The position numbers were made by a program, and so were the translations under genes. Source: Tuctoria greenei (lineage: Eukaryota > Streptophyta > Magnoliopsida > Poales > Poaceae). Taken from it: 64,000 bases of DNA. This document shows positions 1 to 12,600 of the stretch, piece by piece. The notes under the pieces are model-generated. The model was not told where the DNA came from, searched no databases, and was given only the letters and a program-made list of their open reading frames with translations. How positions within the stretch are numbered: position 1 is the first letter of the stretch; each line of letters begins with the position of its first letter. The DNA lies in contig JAYESD010000003.1 in the NCBI GenBank assembly GCA_036927565.1, positions 100,983,591 to 101,047,590 of the forward strand, given 5' to 3'.

Positions 1-44
1 TGCCCCAAGACAAAACCCAAGACAAAATGGAGAAGCACCACAAG
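1..44 (+). pseudogene. Element B gag fragment, left of the element A insertion
   Basis: This short stretch reads as Pro/Gln/Asn-rich gag sequence that continues at 13858 after removal of element A and one copy of its 5-bp duplication. The same stretch is present, uninterrupted, just after the zinc knuckle in the related element D on the minus strand (about 34620-34700). It is therefore the part of B gag between the zinc knuckle and the protease. The rest of gag, the leader and the 5' LTR of B must lie left of the window. Confidence 0.8.
40..44. repeat. Target-site duplication of element A, left copy (ACAAG)
   Basis: ACAAG directly precedes the TG that opens the 5' LTR of A. The identical 5 bases follow the CA that closes the 3' LTR at 13853-13857. 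Five bp is the usual duplication for Ty3/gypsy integrases. Confidence 0.92.
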
Positions 45-3000
45 TGTAGAAGCCCTAATTTCCATAATTCAAGGTTGAGTTAGGACAAAAATTTTGAAAG
101 ACAAAAAACATTAAAAAGGAATTGAGAAAAACAAATTAATTCAAACTCCAAATGAGGAAATTCAAAATAATAAACTTAGATACTATTTAAATAAATTTAA
201 AATAAAGATTTGAGTTGGCCAATGGATTCCAAATATTCCAAATAGCATCCCTGCAAAGTTTCATAATTTTGTAAGCAAGTTTTCTATTTACTTCAATAGC
301 TACATTGAATTCAACTCAAATTCAAATTCAAGTTTGAATTTAAATGAAACTTTGTCAAATCAACTATGGGAATTCAAAATCAAATTCTATATGATTAATA
401 CAGACATCCCACAAATAACTAGCAAATTTTGGAATTAATTACGTGGCAGAATTGATGGGGCAAGGATGAGGTGGGACCCACTTGTCATTCAAATCAAAGT
501 GTTGTTTTGGCTTTCCAAGTGACACCACATTGCATGCAAAGGCCAGGCAGCTACTTGCAGTGTTGTAGCCGACTCCTGCTGCCCCCAGCTCGCCCTGGCC
601 CCCTACTTATACCCCCTCCATGCCCCTGGCTTGCTCTTTCTTCACCTTGAAGTCTCCAACACCATTTTCACTCCTCTCCCGATTCCTTCTCTGTCTAGCC
701 GATTTACAACAAAGGTACTCCTTGTTAAGCACTTTTCTTTGCCCTTCCTCACTCCCCAACCTCTTGCACATCCTTGTGATCATGTTCTTGCACAGCTAGG
801 CCTTCCCCGAAGCTGTTAACTTCGAAACCAAGGCCGTCGGAAATCTCCCCTATTTTGCCGCACCTCTACTCATCATCGACCCGACGATACGACCATCATC
901 TCGCCTCGATCCTAGAAGGAAAAAGGTTTTCCTACTCATGTTCTAGCTGCTCGTAAAGTTTCAGCCCATGCCATGCCTCCTAGCCCCCGTATTTGTTTTT
1001 CTCCCGACGAACTTCGGTTATGAGTAGAGTTGCTTCGCATGTGAAATTCCTTCTATACAGTTAATTATTCCTTGTGCACTTGTGCTATGGTGTTCTATAT
1101 GGCCAGGTGCATCACCTCGAATAGGAGTCATTGAGTTTCATCGGGTATTCACACCGGAATCCCATTTTTCCCCAACCGCGGATTTTTCCCTCCTCAGTCC
1201 ATAGTCGCCACCAGTTTCCAAGCCTTTTCTCTCCCTCTTATGGCCAGATTCTTTTTCCCCATGCTCCCATGAATCTTCCCAAGGTCTTCCCGATCAGTTT
1301 TACCCACGGTGGGGCTCGACTGACATGGCCGAAACCCTAATCGCCGCCGCCGCCGTCCCGCAAGCCTTTCCGGCCATCGCCGGCGTGCGCTGACTCCACC
1401 GGCGTGCTCAGCACCTCGAAATAGGGTTAGGCAGCAAATTTGTCCTTGAACATCTCCAATTTTTGGTCTAGATCTTTCTCATAGCACGTAATGTCCCCTG
1501 TAAAATTTCCATAACCATTAAGCTTAAATTCATATACTTAACTATCTTTCCTTTGAACTATAATATAATACCGGTATTGATTAACTTGCATAATTCTTTG
1601 CATATCGATTAGTTGTCCAGCTCAAGACCACCCCAGAGCTACTTCAAGTCTTCCCTATGGAGATTAACTTCGATGGCGTCTCGCAACCTGGCAAGCCCCG
1701 GTTTGCATTTAGGCACTATTACAAAATTTTGATTTGTATCACATATTTCTAGGGTGAGTATTGTGCATTAGGTCTAAGGTGATTGAAAATCCACTTGCAT
1801 GACCAGATCAACCCATGGAGTATTTGGATAGTTGTCAAGTCATTGTGTAGACTATGCTATGCTAAATGTTGTATAGAATTCGGTAGAAGTCGAGTAGTTG
1901 GAATCTACTCGCATGGCCAGGACTTTTTTACACGGGATTAGTTCAAAGAGAATGAAGTGGTAATCTGGAAATGAGAGCGGACAGGGGCGTAGGATGCAGC
2001 AAGACGTGGTCTTTGGTGCATAGCCCTGCCTGTGTCGTTTAAGGACTGACCCGTATGCCGCCTTGCTGAGCAAGTTTGAACTGTACCGGAGTCATACTGG
2101 ATATATGGGGTCCAGGAAAACGATGTAACTTGGAAGATTTTGTTGAGACTTTTTTGATCGCCTCAGGCTTTTGGCCGCAGCACAGTAGACGGAAACTCGC
2201 TCACAACTTCTTTACTGCGGAAGGGTGCACCGTGAGTGGGGATACTGTCCTAGACGATTGAATCGATTCAACTTGGGCAGAACTTGAGAATGAGGGCTGC
2301 GTACGACGTCCGTGGAGTGCACCAATGTGACTTCCAGTACAGGCGTACGTGGCATGTATTTCCGGGTATCATTGATTCGAATCACCGTCCCTCACGGTTA
2401 TGAGTACCACTTGTTCACTGAGTTGCGACGTAGCTAAATACTTGCACTTGAAAGAAGAATTAATTGCTGCTGTTACGAACATTATATTGTCATGGTATTG
2501 CTATGTTGTATGTATTAGTATAGTGCTCACTAAATTTAATTTCCACCTTGAGCATGCAGCATCGTGATGAAGTGTTTCTTGTTTGATTGTGGAGTTACGA
2601 TGTTGCACCGCACAAGGTTTAAGCTGCTGCTATAAATATGAAAATAAGGACCCACATTTAGGCGAGTCCATTATGCAAATCTGTCATCCTATGTTTATGT
2701 TTTTACCCACATGTAGAGTTTCATGTTTAGGTGAGACGGTTAAGTCTTGCTGAGCCTTCATGCTCACAGTTGCTATATAAGTTGTTTTGCAGGTACTAAC
2801 CTCTATGCTTATGATTATGGTTGTCTGATGAGACTCGGGACTCTCCGAGTAATATACTCATGTGGGAACCATGCCGCTGTTGTTTGTTTTCGTGGCTAGT
2901 GAGGAGCGTTCGTGGGCTCGACAACTTCTCTTTTGCTTATTAGACTGGAGTACTAGAGTTGTAATCTTATCTTCCGTTGTAGTTTATTTTTATAAACTAT

Positions 3001-3137
3001 TTGTAAATTAAATATCTTTGTAAATTTCAGCAAATGATTTATGTAATACGCGTTCCTTTACATGTGTGCTATTGAGTGTTGCATCGCACGGCACCACCCA
3101 ATGCGATTCCTGGAAAGTGTGGACTCCGGTCCCCACA
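45..3137 (+). repeat. 5' LTR of element A (3093 bp, internally deleted)
   Basis: It opens TGTAGAAGCC and closes CCCCACA, and aligns with 9612-13852 over its whole length except for about 1.15 kb missing near 1440. In the first 100 bases I count about 6 differences from the 3' copy. The stretch around 590-640 (TTATACCCCC, then a CT-rich tract) is the likely promoter and start region by analogy, but no strong TATA box is visible. Open frames inside it, such as 631-819 and 1131-1340, recur in the 3' LTR only because the LTRs are copies of each other. I see no gene here. Confidence 0.92.
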
Positions 3138-3141
3138 GATG

Positions 3142-3153
3142 TGGTATCAGAGC
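3142..3153 (+). other. Primer-binding site of element A (initiator Met tRNA)
   Basis: TGGTATCAGAGC lies 4 bases after the 5' LTR. It is the standard plant retrotransposon primer site complementary to the 3' end of initiator Met tRNA. It fixes the LTR end and the plus orientation. Confidence 0.93.
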
Positions 3154-5033
3154 TGCATTGGGAATAACACGCTTATAAAGGATCGTAGTAAAAGAAAAAC
3201 ATAGGATACGGTGAGGATACGATACTAGGCCCACATAAGGACTATATTAGCATTAGTAGGTGGCAAAAACTAACTTATTTGTCATTATATTTTGTAATGA
3301 TGCTCCGATGTCAGGTAAGAGGTAAGGTACGCCACCGCAAGCGGATCAATTGCGGTAAGATCACCATGCGACAGGTAGCATGGAAATCGTTCTGTGGCTT
3401 TGCACGGAAGAGTCAATATGAGTCTCTGAAACTTTGGATGTTTTTGAAAACATATGACACGCGGTACCCCAGCGTGCTTCAAAGTTAGTGGGAGCCCCCG
3501 TCGTGTGGGACATAACCCGATGCGCCTCCTACTGGTGCAGCACTATGCAAAGATGTGGGACCCCGTCGGGTGGTAGAAAACCCGGTCATGTACCTCGAGA
3601 CGTGGCTTAGCTCGGGGCGGCCCGTATGGAATGATACGAATGGTTTTACTTTTATATATATTATTGTGAACTGTTCGCCCGTGCGGGTTGTGTCGTACGA
3701 CACCGTATGATTAATCAATAGTTTGTGTGCAGTAGCAGGTACACTGACCACGTGATTGTATTGCCTTTATAAATCGTTTGCGAGTGAACGTCATTAAGGC
3801 CACCATTGAGACGTCATGCCGGAATACCGGCTTAGAATTTTTACTTTGTGAGGCACGTAGTACCTACATATACTCCATTGATGCATTATCCAATTTTCTG
3901 TAAAATGGAACTTAGAAGATGTAAAAATACTTATTTTAGCTATAGAGATCTGAGTTTGAACTAAGTTTTCAAATTTGGAGTACGTTTTGAAGTCATCAAT
4001 TCAAAAACAGAGTGTTCTGTTTTCTACCGTAAAAAGACCTGACTTTGAGAAATCATATCTCCCAGTAGAAAACTCCAATGGATGTTTAACATACATCGAT
4101 GGAAATTGTAGGAAGTCCATTAAAACTGTTATGTTCAACTCCAGAACTGAATTTCCCTCTAACCTGTTCAAAATTTCAAAGTTCCAAACTCTGCCAACAC
4201 TGGACAGAAACTAGAACCCTCTCCGGACTCCTGATTGTTTTCACCATATCTCACTCTAGAAAATTACAACTGGGTCATGCTAGACATTTCTGGAATCCTT
4301 GTAATACTTATTACAAATTTGTAGATTGTGGCTTTTGTGAATTCTGCTGTTTTATATCTGGAAATTGTGGACCAAATTCAGCATAAACAAAGGAGATGCT
4401 GTCAAAATTTTCCAGAAAAACTGTCAGGTTTACAATACCATATCATCTCAACCAGAAAATATTTGAAGGCAAACCCACACTTTTTGGAAAGGTCTTGAAG
4501 TGTACTTCAACTTTGTAGTTCACCTCAAGATGTGATTCGGCCATTTACTGGGTAAAAATTTGTGTTGAGTACGACCTGGTCAGGTTTCAACAGAAACTTT
4601 ATCGGTTTGACATAATTTGGTATTGTTATGAATCTGGTCCTCGAATTCACTTCGAGAAGTGTCGTAACGGACCAGTTGTTGATACTCAACTATTTACCAG
4701 TGGAATTGATGGTTTGACTCACTCGAACCTCTTTTCTTTTATGGCCATGTTTGTGTCATATTAAAGATAAAAGTGTGTTTTCGCACGATAACGTGCATAA
4801 CGTCCTGTCGCGACCAACAATAGTCGAAATGAACTTCGATCTATGGAGTTCATTATTTTGGAACTCGCTATTGTAACATTGGTCCAGGGATCATGTATTG
4901 TGTATAAATTTTACACTTTATCAATATATGACCTTTATGCAAATTTGGCTATCAATACACACACTATTGTTTTCATCCTAGTGTGATCTTGCAATATCAC
5001 GTCTCATGTTGGATTAATGACTGTAACTGCAGA
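3154..5033 (+). other. Long 5' leader of element A, apparently non-coding
   Basis: About 1.9 kb separates the primer site from the gag start. Six-frame reading gives only short frames, none resembling a known domain. The leader is recognisably related to the leader of element C (20084-21818): both share the CCGAYGTCAGGTAAGAGGTAAGG block (3307 and 20105), a block around 3520-3560 matching 20455-20500, and AT-rich text with repeated 'atctcccagtagaaa'-like phrases. C has about 130 bp more in the first third. Function is unknown; packaging or translation control are possibilities. Confidence 0.7.
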
Positions 5034-6106
5034 ATGGTGCGCACTCGCACAACATACGAGGTCGTTGGTTCAAGTCAGGGAAGGGATGACTTCCGAGAAC
5101 CGGAACAGCCGGTGCAACCGCCACCTCCGTCTCCGCTTACATTGGCGGATGATATCGCAGCCATGCTGGGTTCACGCGACGAGCAGACCGAACTATTGTG
5201 AACCCTCATGCAGATTACGTCCAATCAGTGGGGACGTCAAGCCGAAGGCAATCATCAACCTCAGCAAGCAACATATCAAGAATTCTTGGTGACTGCACCC
5301 CCCGTGTTCAGTGGTGATGGTGAATTCTAGATGCGGTCCATTGGCTCCGCACCTTTGAAGCTAAGTTCGGACTGATGCAGTGCAGTGACCCTATGAAGGT
5401 TTTATATGGAGCACAGAAACTGCATGGCATCGCCGGTGCTTGGTGGGCGAACCACATCGCCTCCTAGGCCACTGGACAGCAAGTCACATGGACAGAGTTC
5501 CGGAAGGCATTCCATGCCTATCATGTTCCTCCTGCCATAGTGAGAAGGAAGCTTCAGGAATTTCTTGATTCGAAGCAAGGACAAAGGAGTGCTCAAGAAT
5601 AATCCAAATTCTTTGTTAATCTAGCGCAATATGTGTCGGAGTATGTGAGTACGGAGGATCAGAAACGAGAGTACTTCTATCGGGGTCTAAGCCCCATGTT
5701 GAAAGACAAGCTTGCGTTGTTCAATCATGGTTCGTTCAATGCTATGCTTAATGTCGTGATTACGCTAGAGGATGCCACACGTGAGCGGATCGCGGAGGAG
5801 TCAAAGAAGAGACTTGCTGTGCAGGACAGCACACATAATGTTCCTCAGAAATACCGTATGGTGTACCGATCACCGTCCGGTCAGATATGGCAGCCGGCTG
5901 CACAACCGAGTTCGTATCGGAGTCGGCCGTATGAAGTATCAGATTTCCAACCAGCAGTACATCAATAGCAAGAACTGTCCCAAATAGTTCTAGCGACATT
6001 TATCTCGCAGCGAGATGCAGGACAATTCAGGCATCAAGTCAGTGGGACGTTGAATCAGTATAGGTGTTCAACATGTGACCGTGTTGGGCACTATACCAAA
6101 GGTTGC
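5034..6106 (+). pseudogene. Gag polyprotein of element A (broken)
   Basis: Gag forms the nucleocapsid-like particle in which reverse transcription takes place. The chosen ATG at 5034 opens a Pro-rich N-terminus. A retrotransposon-gag domain follows, readable through the stop at 5199 and later stops: residues such as VLYGAQKL, AWWANH, and the segment after 5633 with REYFYRGL. The CX2CX4HX4C knuckle CSTCDRVGHYTKGC is intact at 6065-6106. At least two frame changes (near 5330 and 5600) and several stops break it. The frame from 5633 has no ATG of its own and is simply a continuation. The same gag type is seen in element C at 21819. Confidence 0.82.
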
Positions 6107-6876
6107 CCAGAGAAGCTCTCGAGCAGCAGGAAAGTACCAGTACAATGGTGTATTCAGTCCCATATTCAACCAGAGAAGATAGCACGGCAAACCAGAAGTG
6201 TTCAACACATAGCAATCGAGAGTGTTATGGAGGGAGCACCGGTGTTAGTGGGCATGTTTGCTATCAAAGACATACCCGTCCTCATACTCTTTGATTCCGG
6301 TGCTCCCCACAATTTTATAAGTAAATCATGTGTGGATCAGCACCAATTATCCACCAATACTCCCAAGAAAAGTTATCTTATAAGCTCACCGGGTGGAAGT
6401 ATCTCGGCTAGTTAGATTGTTCCCCGAGCAGCTTTATGTTTGGGGGGGCAAAATATATCCAACGTCACTGATTATATTGGATGAACAGAAGATCGACGTA
6501 ATATTGGGGATGGCATGGTTGAACCATCACGATGCTGTTCTTAATATCGATACCCGGACTATCCAAATTGACTCTCCGATGCACGGACAAGACGAGCTGT
6601 TTTTGGACAGTTTGGAGCAGGACAGTGCAGCTGCATATAACACGGAAGCAACTAAACTTGAATATATTCCGGTGGTCTGTGAATATCCTGATGTGTTTCC
6701 CGATGATTTATCGGGCATGCCGCCCGAACGTGACGTTGAGTTCAAGATTGAAATTGTACCAGGAACCACACGGATTTCTCGAAGACCGTGTCAAATGGCG
6801 CCTAATGAGCTAGCTAAATTAAAGGAGCATTTGAAAGACCTTTTGACAAGGGATTTATTCGCCCAAGCTCGTCACC
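6107..6876 (+). pseudogene. Aspartic protease and linker to RT, element A (broken)
   Basis: The retroviral-type aspartic protease processes Gag-Pol. The active-site text LFDSGAPHNF is visible near 6289-6318, followed by the typical hydrophobic strand with ILGMAWL near 6507. A stop at 6413-6415 and a frame change split the region. The linker then runs through the conserved plant gypsy phrase VCEYPDVFPDDLSGMPPERDVEF (6679-6747) into the RT N-terminus. A further one-base shift near 6850-6880 moves the RT into another frame. Catalytic Asp is retained, but the frame is lost. Confidence 0.8.
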
Positions 6877-8115
6877 TTGGGGCTCTTGGCGCTTTTAGTC
6901 AAGAAGAAGGATGAAACATTGCGGTTATGCGTGGATTATCGACCGCTCAACACCATCACTGTAAAGAACAAGTACCCGCTGCCCTGCATCGACATTTTAT
7001 TCGATCAACTTGTTGGTGCGAGGGTGTTCTCAAAGATGGATCTTTGGTCTGGATATCATCAAATAAAAATCCAACCGGAGGATATACCGAAGACGGCATT
7101 CTCGACGAGATACACACTATACGAGTTTCTTGTCATGTATTTTGGTCTCACCAACACTCCAGCTCACTTTATGTATCTCATGAATTCGGTATTCATGCCA
7201 GAGTTGGACAAGTTCGTCATGGTTTTCATCGACGACATATTGGTTTATTCCAAGTCAGAGGAAGAGCATGCTGAATATTTGCATATTGTGTTGCAACGGT
7301 TGAGAGATCACAAATTATACGCAAAGTTTAGCAAGTGTGAATTTTGGATCAGCCAAGTGCCATTCTTGGGACACATTATTTCAGCTGAGGGCATCGCTGT
7401 GGACCCAAGTAAAATTGTTCAACTACTGAAATGGCAATCTCCGAAGTCAGTACATGAAGTCCGATGTTTCCTCGGTTTAGTGGGATATTATCGGAGGTTC
7501 ATCCCGAGCTTCTCAAAAATCGCTAAACCAATGACGGAGCTGCTGAAAAAGGGCACCAAATATAATTGGAGTTCAGCTTGTGAAGAAGCGTTCAAGACAT
7601 TAGGGCAACACCTTACAACAGCCCCGGTTCTTGCTCAACCGGGCACGACAAAACCATTCGACATTTATTGTGATGCATCTAGCATCGGACTTGGCTGTGT
7701 TCTTATGCAAGAAGGACGTGTGGTCGCATATGGATCTCACCAACTCTGAAACCATGAGCAGCACTATCCGACTCACGACCTTGAGCTCGCTGCCGTGGTA
7801 TTGGCATTAAAAATGTGGAGGCATTACTTGCTTGGAAATCTTGTACACCTCTACACCAGCCACAAGAGTTTGAAATATATTTTCACGCAGAAGGAGCTGA
7901 ATATGAGACAACGAAGGTGGTTAGAGTTGATCAAAGATTATGAAACCAAAATTCACTACCACCCTGGTAAAGCTAATGTGCTTGCCAACGCGCTCAATTG
8001 GAAAGCCCATGTCCACAACATCACCGTGGCTGAAATGGAAGATGAGGAACCAAGTCTGTATGTGATACCATATGGGGCTCTCAATAATCTTGCTCTCATT
8101 CCCACCATCCGGTAG
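6877..8115 (+). pseudogene. Reverse transcriptase and RNase H of element A
   Basis: RT copies the element RNA into DNA and RNase H removes the RNA template. The frame from 6877 holds the RT palm: VDYRPLN, the finger segment [13 protein letters not shown], and the catalytic [10 protein letters not shown] with the two Asp codons at 7231-7236. RNase H follows, with [10 protein letters not shown] near 7666 and the HKSLKYIF phrase near 7860, where the usual Asp before HKSL reads Ser (SHKSLKY). Stops occur at 7747-7749 and 8113-8115. The frame is otherwise open through to the integrase, so damage here is light. The nearest relative in the window is element C at 23834. Confidence 0.88.
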
Positions 8116-9546
8116 GAAATTATTAAAGCCCAGAAGAAGGACAAGGGCATGTCACACATACGAGAAAGAGTGGAAAGTGGGGAAGTAAAATGTTTCCGAA
8201 AAGATGATCATGGTACATTATGGTTCAAAGAACGTATAGTTGTACCCCGAGACGTTAAGCTCCGGAAGAAAATATTGGATGAAGCTCACATGTCAAAATT
8301 TTCTATTCATCCGGCCAGCAATAAAATGTATCAAAATATAAACACCAAGTTTTGATGGACACGGATGAAGCGGAAAATAGCGAAGTACGTATCCGTGTGT
8401 GATACGTGTCGGCGAGTGAAGGCCGACCATATGAAGAAAGCGGGACAGCTGCAACCGCTGAATATTCCGGCATGGAAATGGGAGGATGTGAGTATGGATT
8501 TCATAGTCGGATTGCCACTCACATTCTGAAAGCATGATTCGATTTGGGTAATAGTCGACCGACTAACCAAATCAGCACACTTCATCTCGGTAAATGTCGG
8601 ATTCAATGCCAAGAAATATGCGGAGTTGTACATATCAAGAATCATGTGTTTACACGGCATTCCACGAACGATTATTTCAGATCGAGGCTTGCTGTTCGTT
8701 GCTCATTTCTGGGAGCAACTGCACACCTCGTTGGGTACTAAACTGATTAGAAGCTCCGCATATCACCCCCAGACCGATGGACAAACGGAGATGGTGAACC
8801 AGGTCCTTGAAGACATGTTACGTGCATGTGCCATCTACCACGGTAAAAATTGGGACGATCATTCGCCGTTGGCGGAATTCTCGTACAAAAACGGTTATCA
8901 AGCGAGTAACAAGATGGCACCATATGAAGCTCTCTATGGCCGAAAATGTTGCACCCCACTGAATTGGTGTGAGTCCGGCGAGAGGGTGACGTTCGGGATT
9001 GATCTAATCAACGAAGCAGAGGAACAAGTTAGGATCATTCAAGCAAATCTAAGAGCGGCTCAATCTCGACAGAAGGCCTATGCGGACAAGCGACATCGAC
9101 CGCTGCACTTTGATGTCGGGTATCACATGTACCTCCGCGTGTCACCGATGAAAGGAATTCACCGTTTCGGAGTAAAAGGAAAGCTAGCTCCCCGGTTTAC
9201 TGACACATTTGCTATCACAGAGAAGGTCGGACATGTGGCTTATCGATTGGAATTACCAGCATCTCTTGCTGGTATACACGACATTTTCCACGTATCTCAT
9301 CTCCGGAAATGTCTCAAGTTCACAGCTACAGTCCACACCGACGACATTGGCAAATTGGAACCGAATTTGACGTACTCCGAACATCCGGTTCAGATTCTCG
9401 AAGAGAAGACTCGAACAACGTGGAACCGCACACTGTGGTTCTATAAAGTGTTATGGAGCAACCATACTATTGAAGAAGTGACTTGGGAATCAGAAGAATA
9501 TCTCCGCTCCAACTATCCGGATTTCTTATCGTCTCATATCCGGTAA
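8116..9546 (+). pseudogene. Integrase of element A with chromodomain-like tail
   Basis: Integrase inserts the DNA copy into the genome. Seen in order: HHCC zinc-binding region (histidines near 8310, CDTCRRV near 8402), catalytic core with MDFIVGLP, IISDRG and the TDGQTEMVNQ phrase that carries the third acidic residue, then the C-terminal region ending in FYKVLWSNH and TWESEEYLRSNYP, which matches the chromodomain-like tail of Tekay-type elements and is thought to steer insertion to chromatin. It stays in the RT frame throughout. Stops lie at 8353-8355 and 8527-8529. It ends in TAA, 65 bases before the 3' LTR. Confidence 0.88.
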
Positions 9547-9597
9547 TTTTTGTCCTACTTTCGTCTCTTCATTGTAATCTTGGGACGCGATCCTTTT

Positions 9598-9611
9598 AAG
9601 GGGGGGGGGAA
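9598..9611 (+). other. Polypurine tract of element A
   Basis: AAGGGGGGGGGGAA directly precedes the TG of the 3' LTR. It primes second-strand DNA synthesis. Elements B, C and D have the same TTTTAAGGGGGG core. Confidence 0.9.
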
Positions 9612-12600
9612 TGTAAAAGCCCTAATTTCCATAATTCAAAGTTCAGTTAGGACAAAATTTTTGAATGACAAAAAGCATTAAAAAGGAATTGAGAAAAACA
9701 AATTAATTCAAACTCCAAATGAGGAAATTCAAAATAATAAACTTAGCTACTGTTTAAATAAATTTAAAATAAAGATTTGAGTTGGCCAATGGATTCCAAA
9801 TATTCCAGATAGCATGCCTGCAAAGTTTCATAATTTTGGAAGCAAGTTTGCTATTTAATTCAATAGCAACATTGAATTCAACTCAAATTCAAATTCAAGT
9901 TTGCATTTAAATGAAACTTTGTCAAATCAACTATGGGAATTCAAATAAAATTATATATGATTAATACAGCCATCCCACAAATATCTAGCAAATTTTGGAA
10001 TGAATTAGGTGGCAGAATTGATGGGGCAAGGATGAGGATGAAGTGGGATCCACTTGTCATCCAAAGCAAAGTGCTGTTTTGGCTCTCCATGTGACACCAC
10101 ATTGCATGCAAAGTCCAGGCAGCTGCTTGCACTATTGTGCCCGACTCCAGCTGCCCCCGGCTCGCCCTGGCCTCCTACTTATACCCCCTCCATGCCCCTG
10201 GCTTGCTCTTTCTTCACCTTGAAGTCTCCAGCACCATTTTCACTCCTCTCCCGATTCCTTCTCTGTCCAGCCGATTTGCAAAAAAGGTACTCCGTGTTAA
10301 GCACTTTCTTTGCCTCTCCTCACCCCCCAACCTATTGCACAGCCTTGTGATCAAGTTCTTGCACAGCTAGGCCATCCCCGAAGCTGTTAACTTCGAAACT
10401 GAGGCCGCCGGAAATCTCCCCTGTTTTGCCGCACCTCTGCTCATCGTCGACCCGACGATATGGCCATCATCTCGCCTTGGTCCTAGAAGGAAAAAGGTTC
10501 GCCTACTCATGTTCTAGCTGTTCGTAAAGTTTCAGCCCATTCCATGCCACCTAGCCCCCGTATTTGTTTTTCTCCCGACGAACTTCGGTTATGAGTAGAG
10601 TTGCTCTGCGTGTGAAATTCCTTCTATACAGTTAATTATTCCTTGTGCACCTGTACTATGTTGTTCTATATGGCCAGGCGCATCACCTCGAACAGGAGTC
10701 ATCGAGTTTCATCGGGTATTCAGACCGGAATGCCATTTTTCCCCAACCGCGGATTTTTCCCTCCTCGGTCCGTAGTCGCCACCAGTTTTCATGCCTTTTC
10801 TCTCCCTCTTATGGCCAGATTCTTGTTCCTCATGCTTCCATGAATCTTCCCAAGGTCTTCCCGATCAGTTTCACCCACCGTAGGGCTCAGCTGACAGGCC
10901 GAAACCCTAATCGCCGCCCCCGCCATCGCGCAAGCCTTTCCGGCCATCGCCGACGTGCGCTGACCCCACCGGCATGCTCAGCGCCTCGAAATAAGGTTAG
11001 GCGGCGAGTTTGGCCAGGAGACGTGCCGTGGATCGATGGGGGCGAGAGCTCCAGCGAGGCGTCGCCGCGGTCGCGCGCCTGTCGGGAGGTAGACGACGAC
11101 CCCGTGGGGCCCCATCGTCAGTGGAAGCGCAGCGCGCGCCCGGATCAGCTGCGGCTCGTGGATATTTTGTGACCACGCAGTTAACCCAGTAACCCTCTGT
11201 GTTGCCGCCCAGCGATTGGTCCATTTTAAACCCGTGCCACCCCCCTGGATTATTCAAACATTTCCAATTTGAAATTTATTTCAGATTTTGCCCCAACTTG
11301 GAAAATCTATAACTCCTAGGATACTTGTCCAAAAATTCCCAAATAAATTTTATTAGAACCAGCATGAAGGGTAATTTCCAGTGGTGCACTTGGATTTGTA
11401 TGGAAGTACATATGAATTTCTCCATGATTCAAATAACAAAATGCTTATAGAATTAATTCCTATAGTTCTGCTCTTTGGAAAAATACTAAATTCTTCGAAA
11501 ACCTTAATTTGTATATCCTTGAACTACAGTAAAAATTTCAGGGTCATTAGACTTCATTTATATGGTCTGATCACCTGTGTATTCATTATGCACATAAAAA
11601 TAGCCAAATTCATTTAGAAATTGTACATAAACTTGTGCAAACTTCTAAATTGAATATCTCTCAGTATAAACTTAAAAATTTGTCAAAACAAATTTGTTGG
11701 TTTTGCCTTTATCCACACTAACCAGAACTACAACCCAATCTTCAAATCCGTAGATTTTCCTGTAGAGCCCTTTAAGGCAAAAACATGTTTGATTTTTATC
11801 TGCTGATTCACTTCATAGATAAATCTGAATTTTTTCCAAAATATTCCTTAGTAAGTCTCTGAATTCCTGTAAATATTTCAGATTTATTGGACATTATTAA
11901 CCCAGTTCAATCTGAACATTTTCCTAACTGGTCATGGAATAACACAAAAACAACAGAAACATTTCAGTAAATTATCCCAACTTGTAAATTCCATATCTCC
12001 CAGTATAATGCTTAGCAAATTATGAAACAAATTTTTCTAGAACCAGAGAGACCCCCTCTGTAGGGTACAACCACTGGTAGCCATGATAGACCTCCACAAT
12101 TACAACCAAAATTCAGAGAAGGCTTTTAATTGTTGGAATTTTATAGACAACAAGCTTCCTTAGGCATCTCCAATTTTTGGTCCAGATCTTTCCCATAGCA
12201 CCTAATTTCCCCTGTAAAATTTCCAGAACCATTAAGCTTATATTCATATACTTAACAGTCTTTCCTTTGAACTATAATATAATATCGGTATTGATTAACT
12301 TGCATAATTCTTTGAATATCGATTAGTTGCCGAGCTCAAGAGGACCCTGAAGCTACTTCATGTCTTCCCTCAGGAGATTAACTTTGATACCGTCTCACAA
12401 CCAGTCAAGCCCCGGTTTGCATTTAAGCACTATTACAAAATTTTAATTTGTATCACATATGTCTAGGGTGAGTATTGTGCATTAGGGCTAAGGTGATTGA
12501 AAATCCACTTGCATGGCCAGATCAACCCATGGAGTATTTGGATAGTTGTCAAATCATCGTGTAGACTATGCTATGCTAAATGTTGTATAGGATTCGGTAG

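Noticed and set aside
3142..3153. tRNA gene fragment
   Set aside because: The 12 bases are the primer-binding site complementary to a tRNA end, with no cloverleaf around them.
10645..11172. Plus-strand open frame of 175 codons in the A 3' LTR, with a shorter relative at 1131-1340
   Set aside because: Similarity between the two is explained by LTR duplication. No domain, and the downstream part is missing from the 5' LTR.
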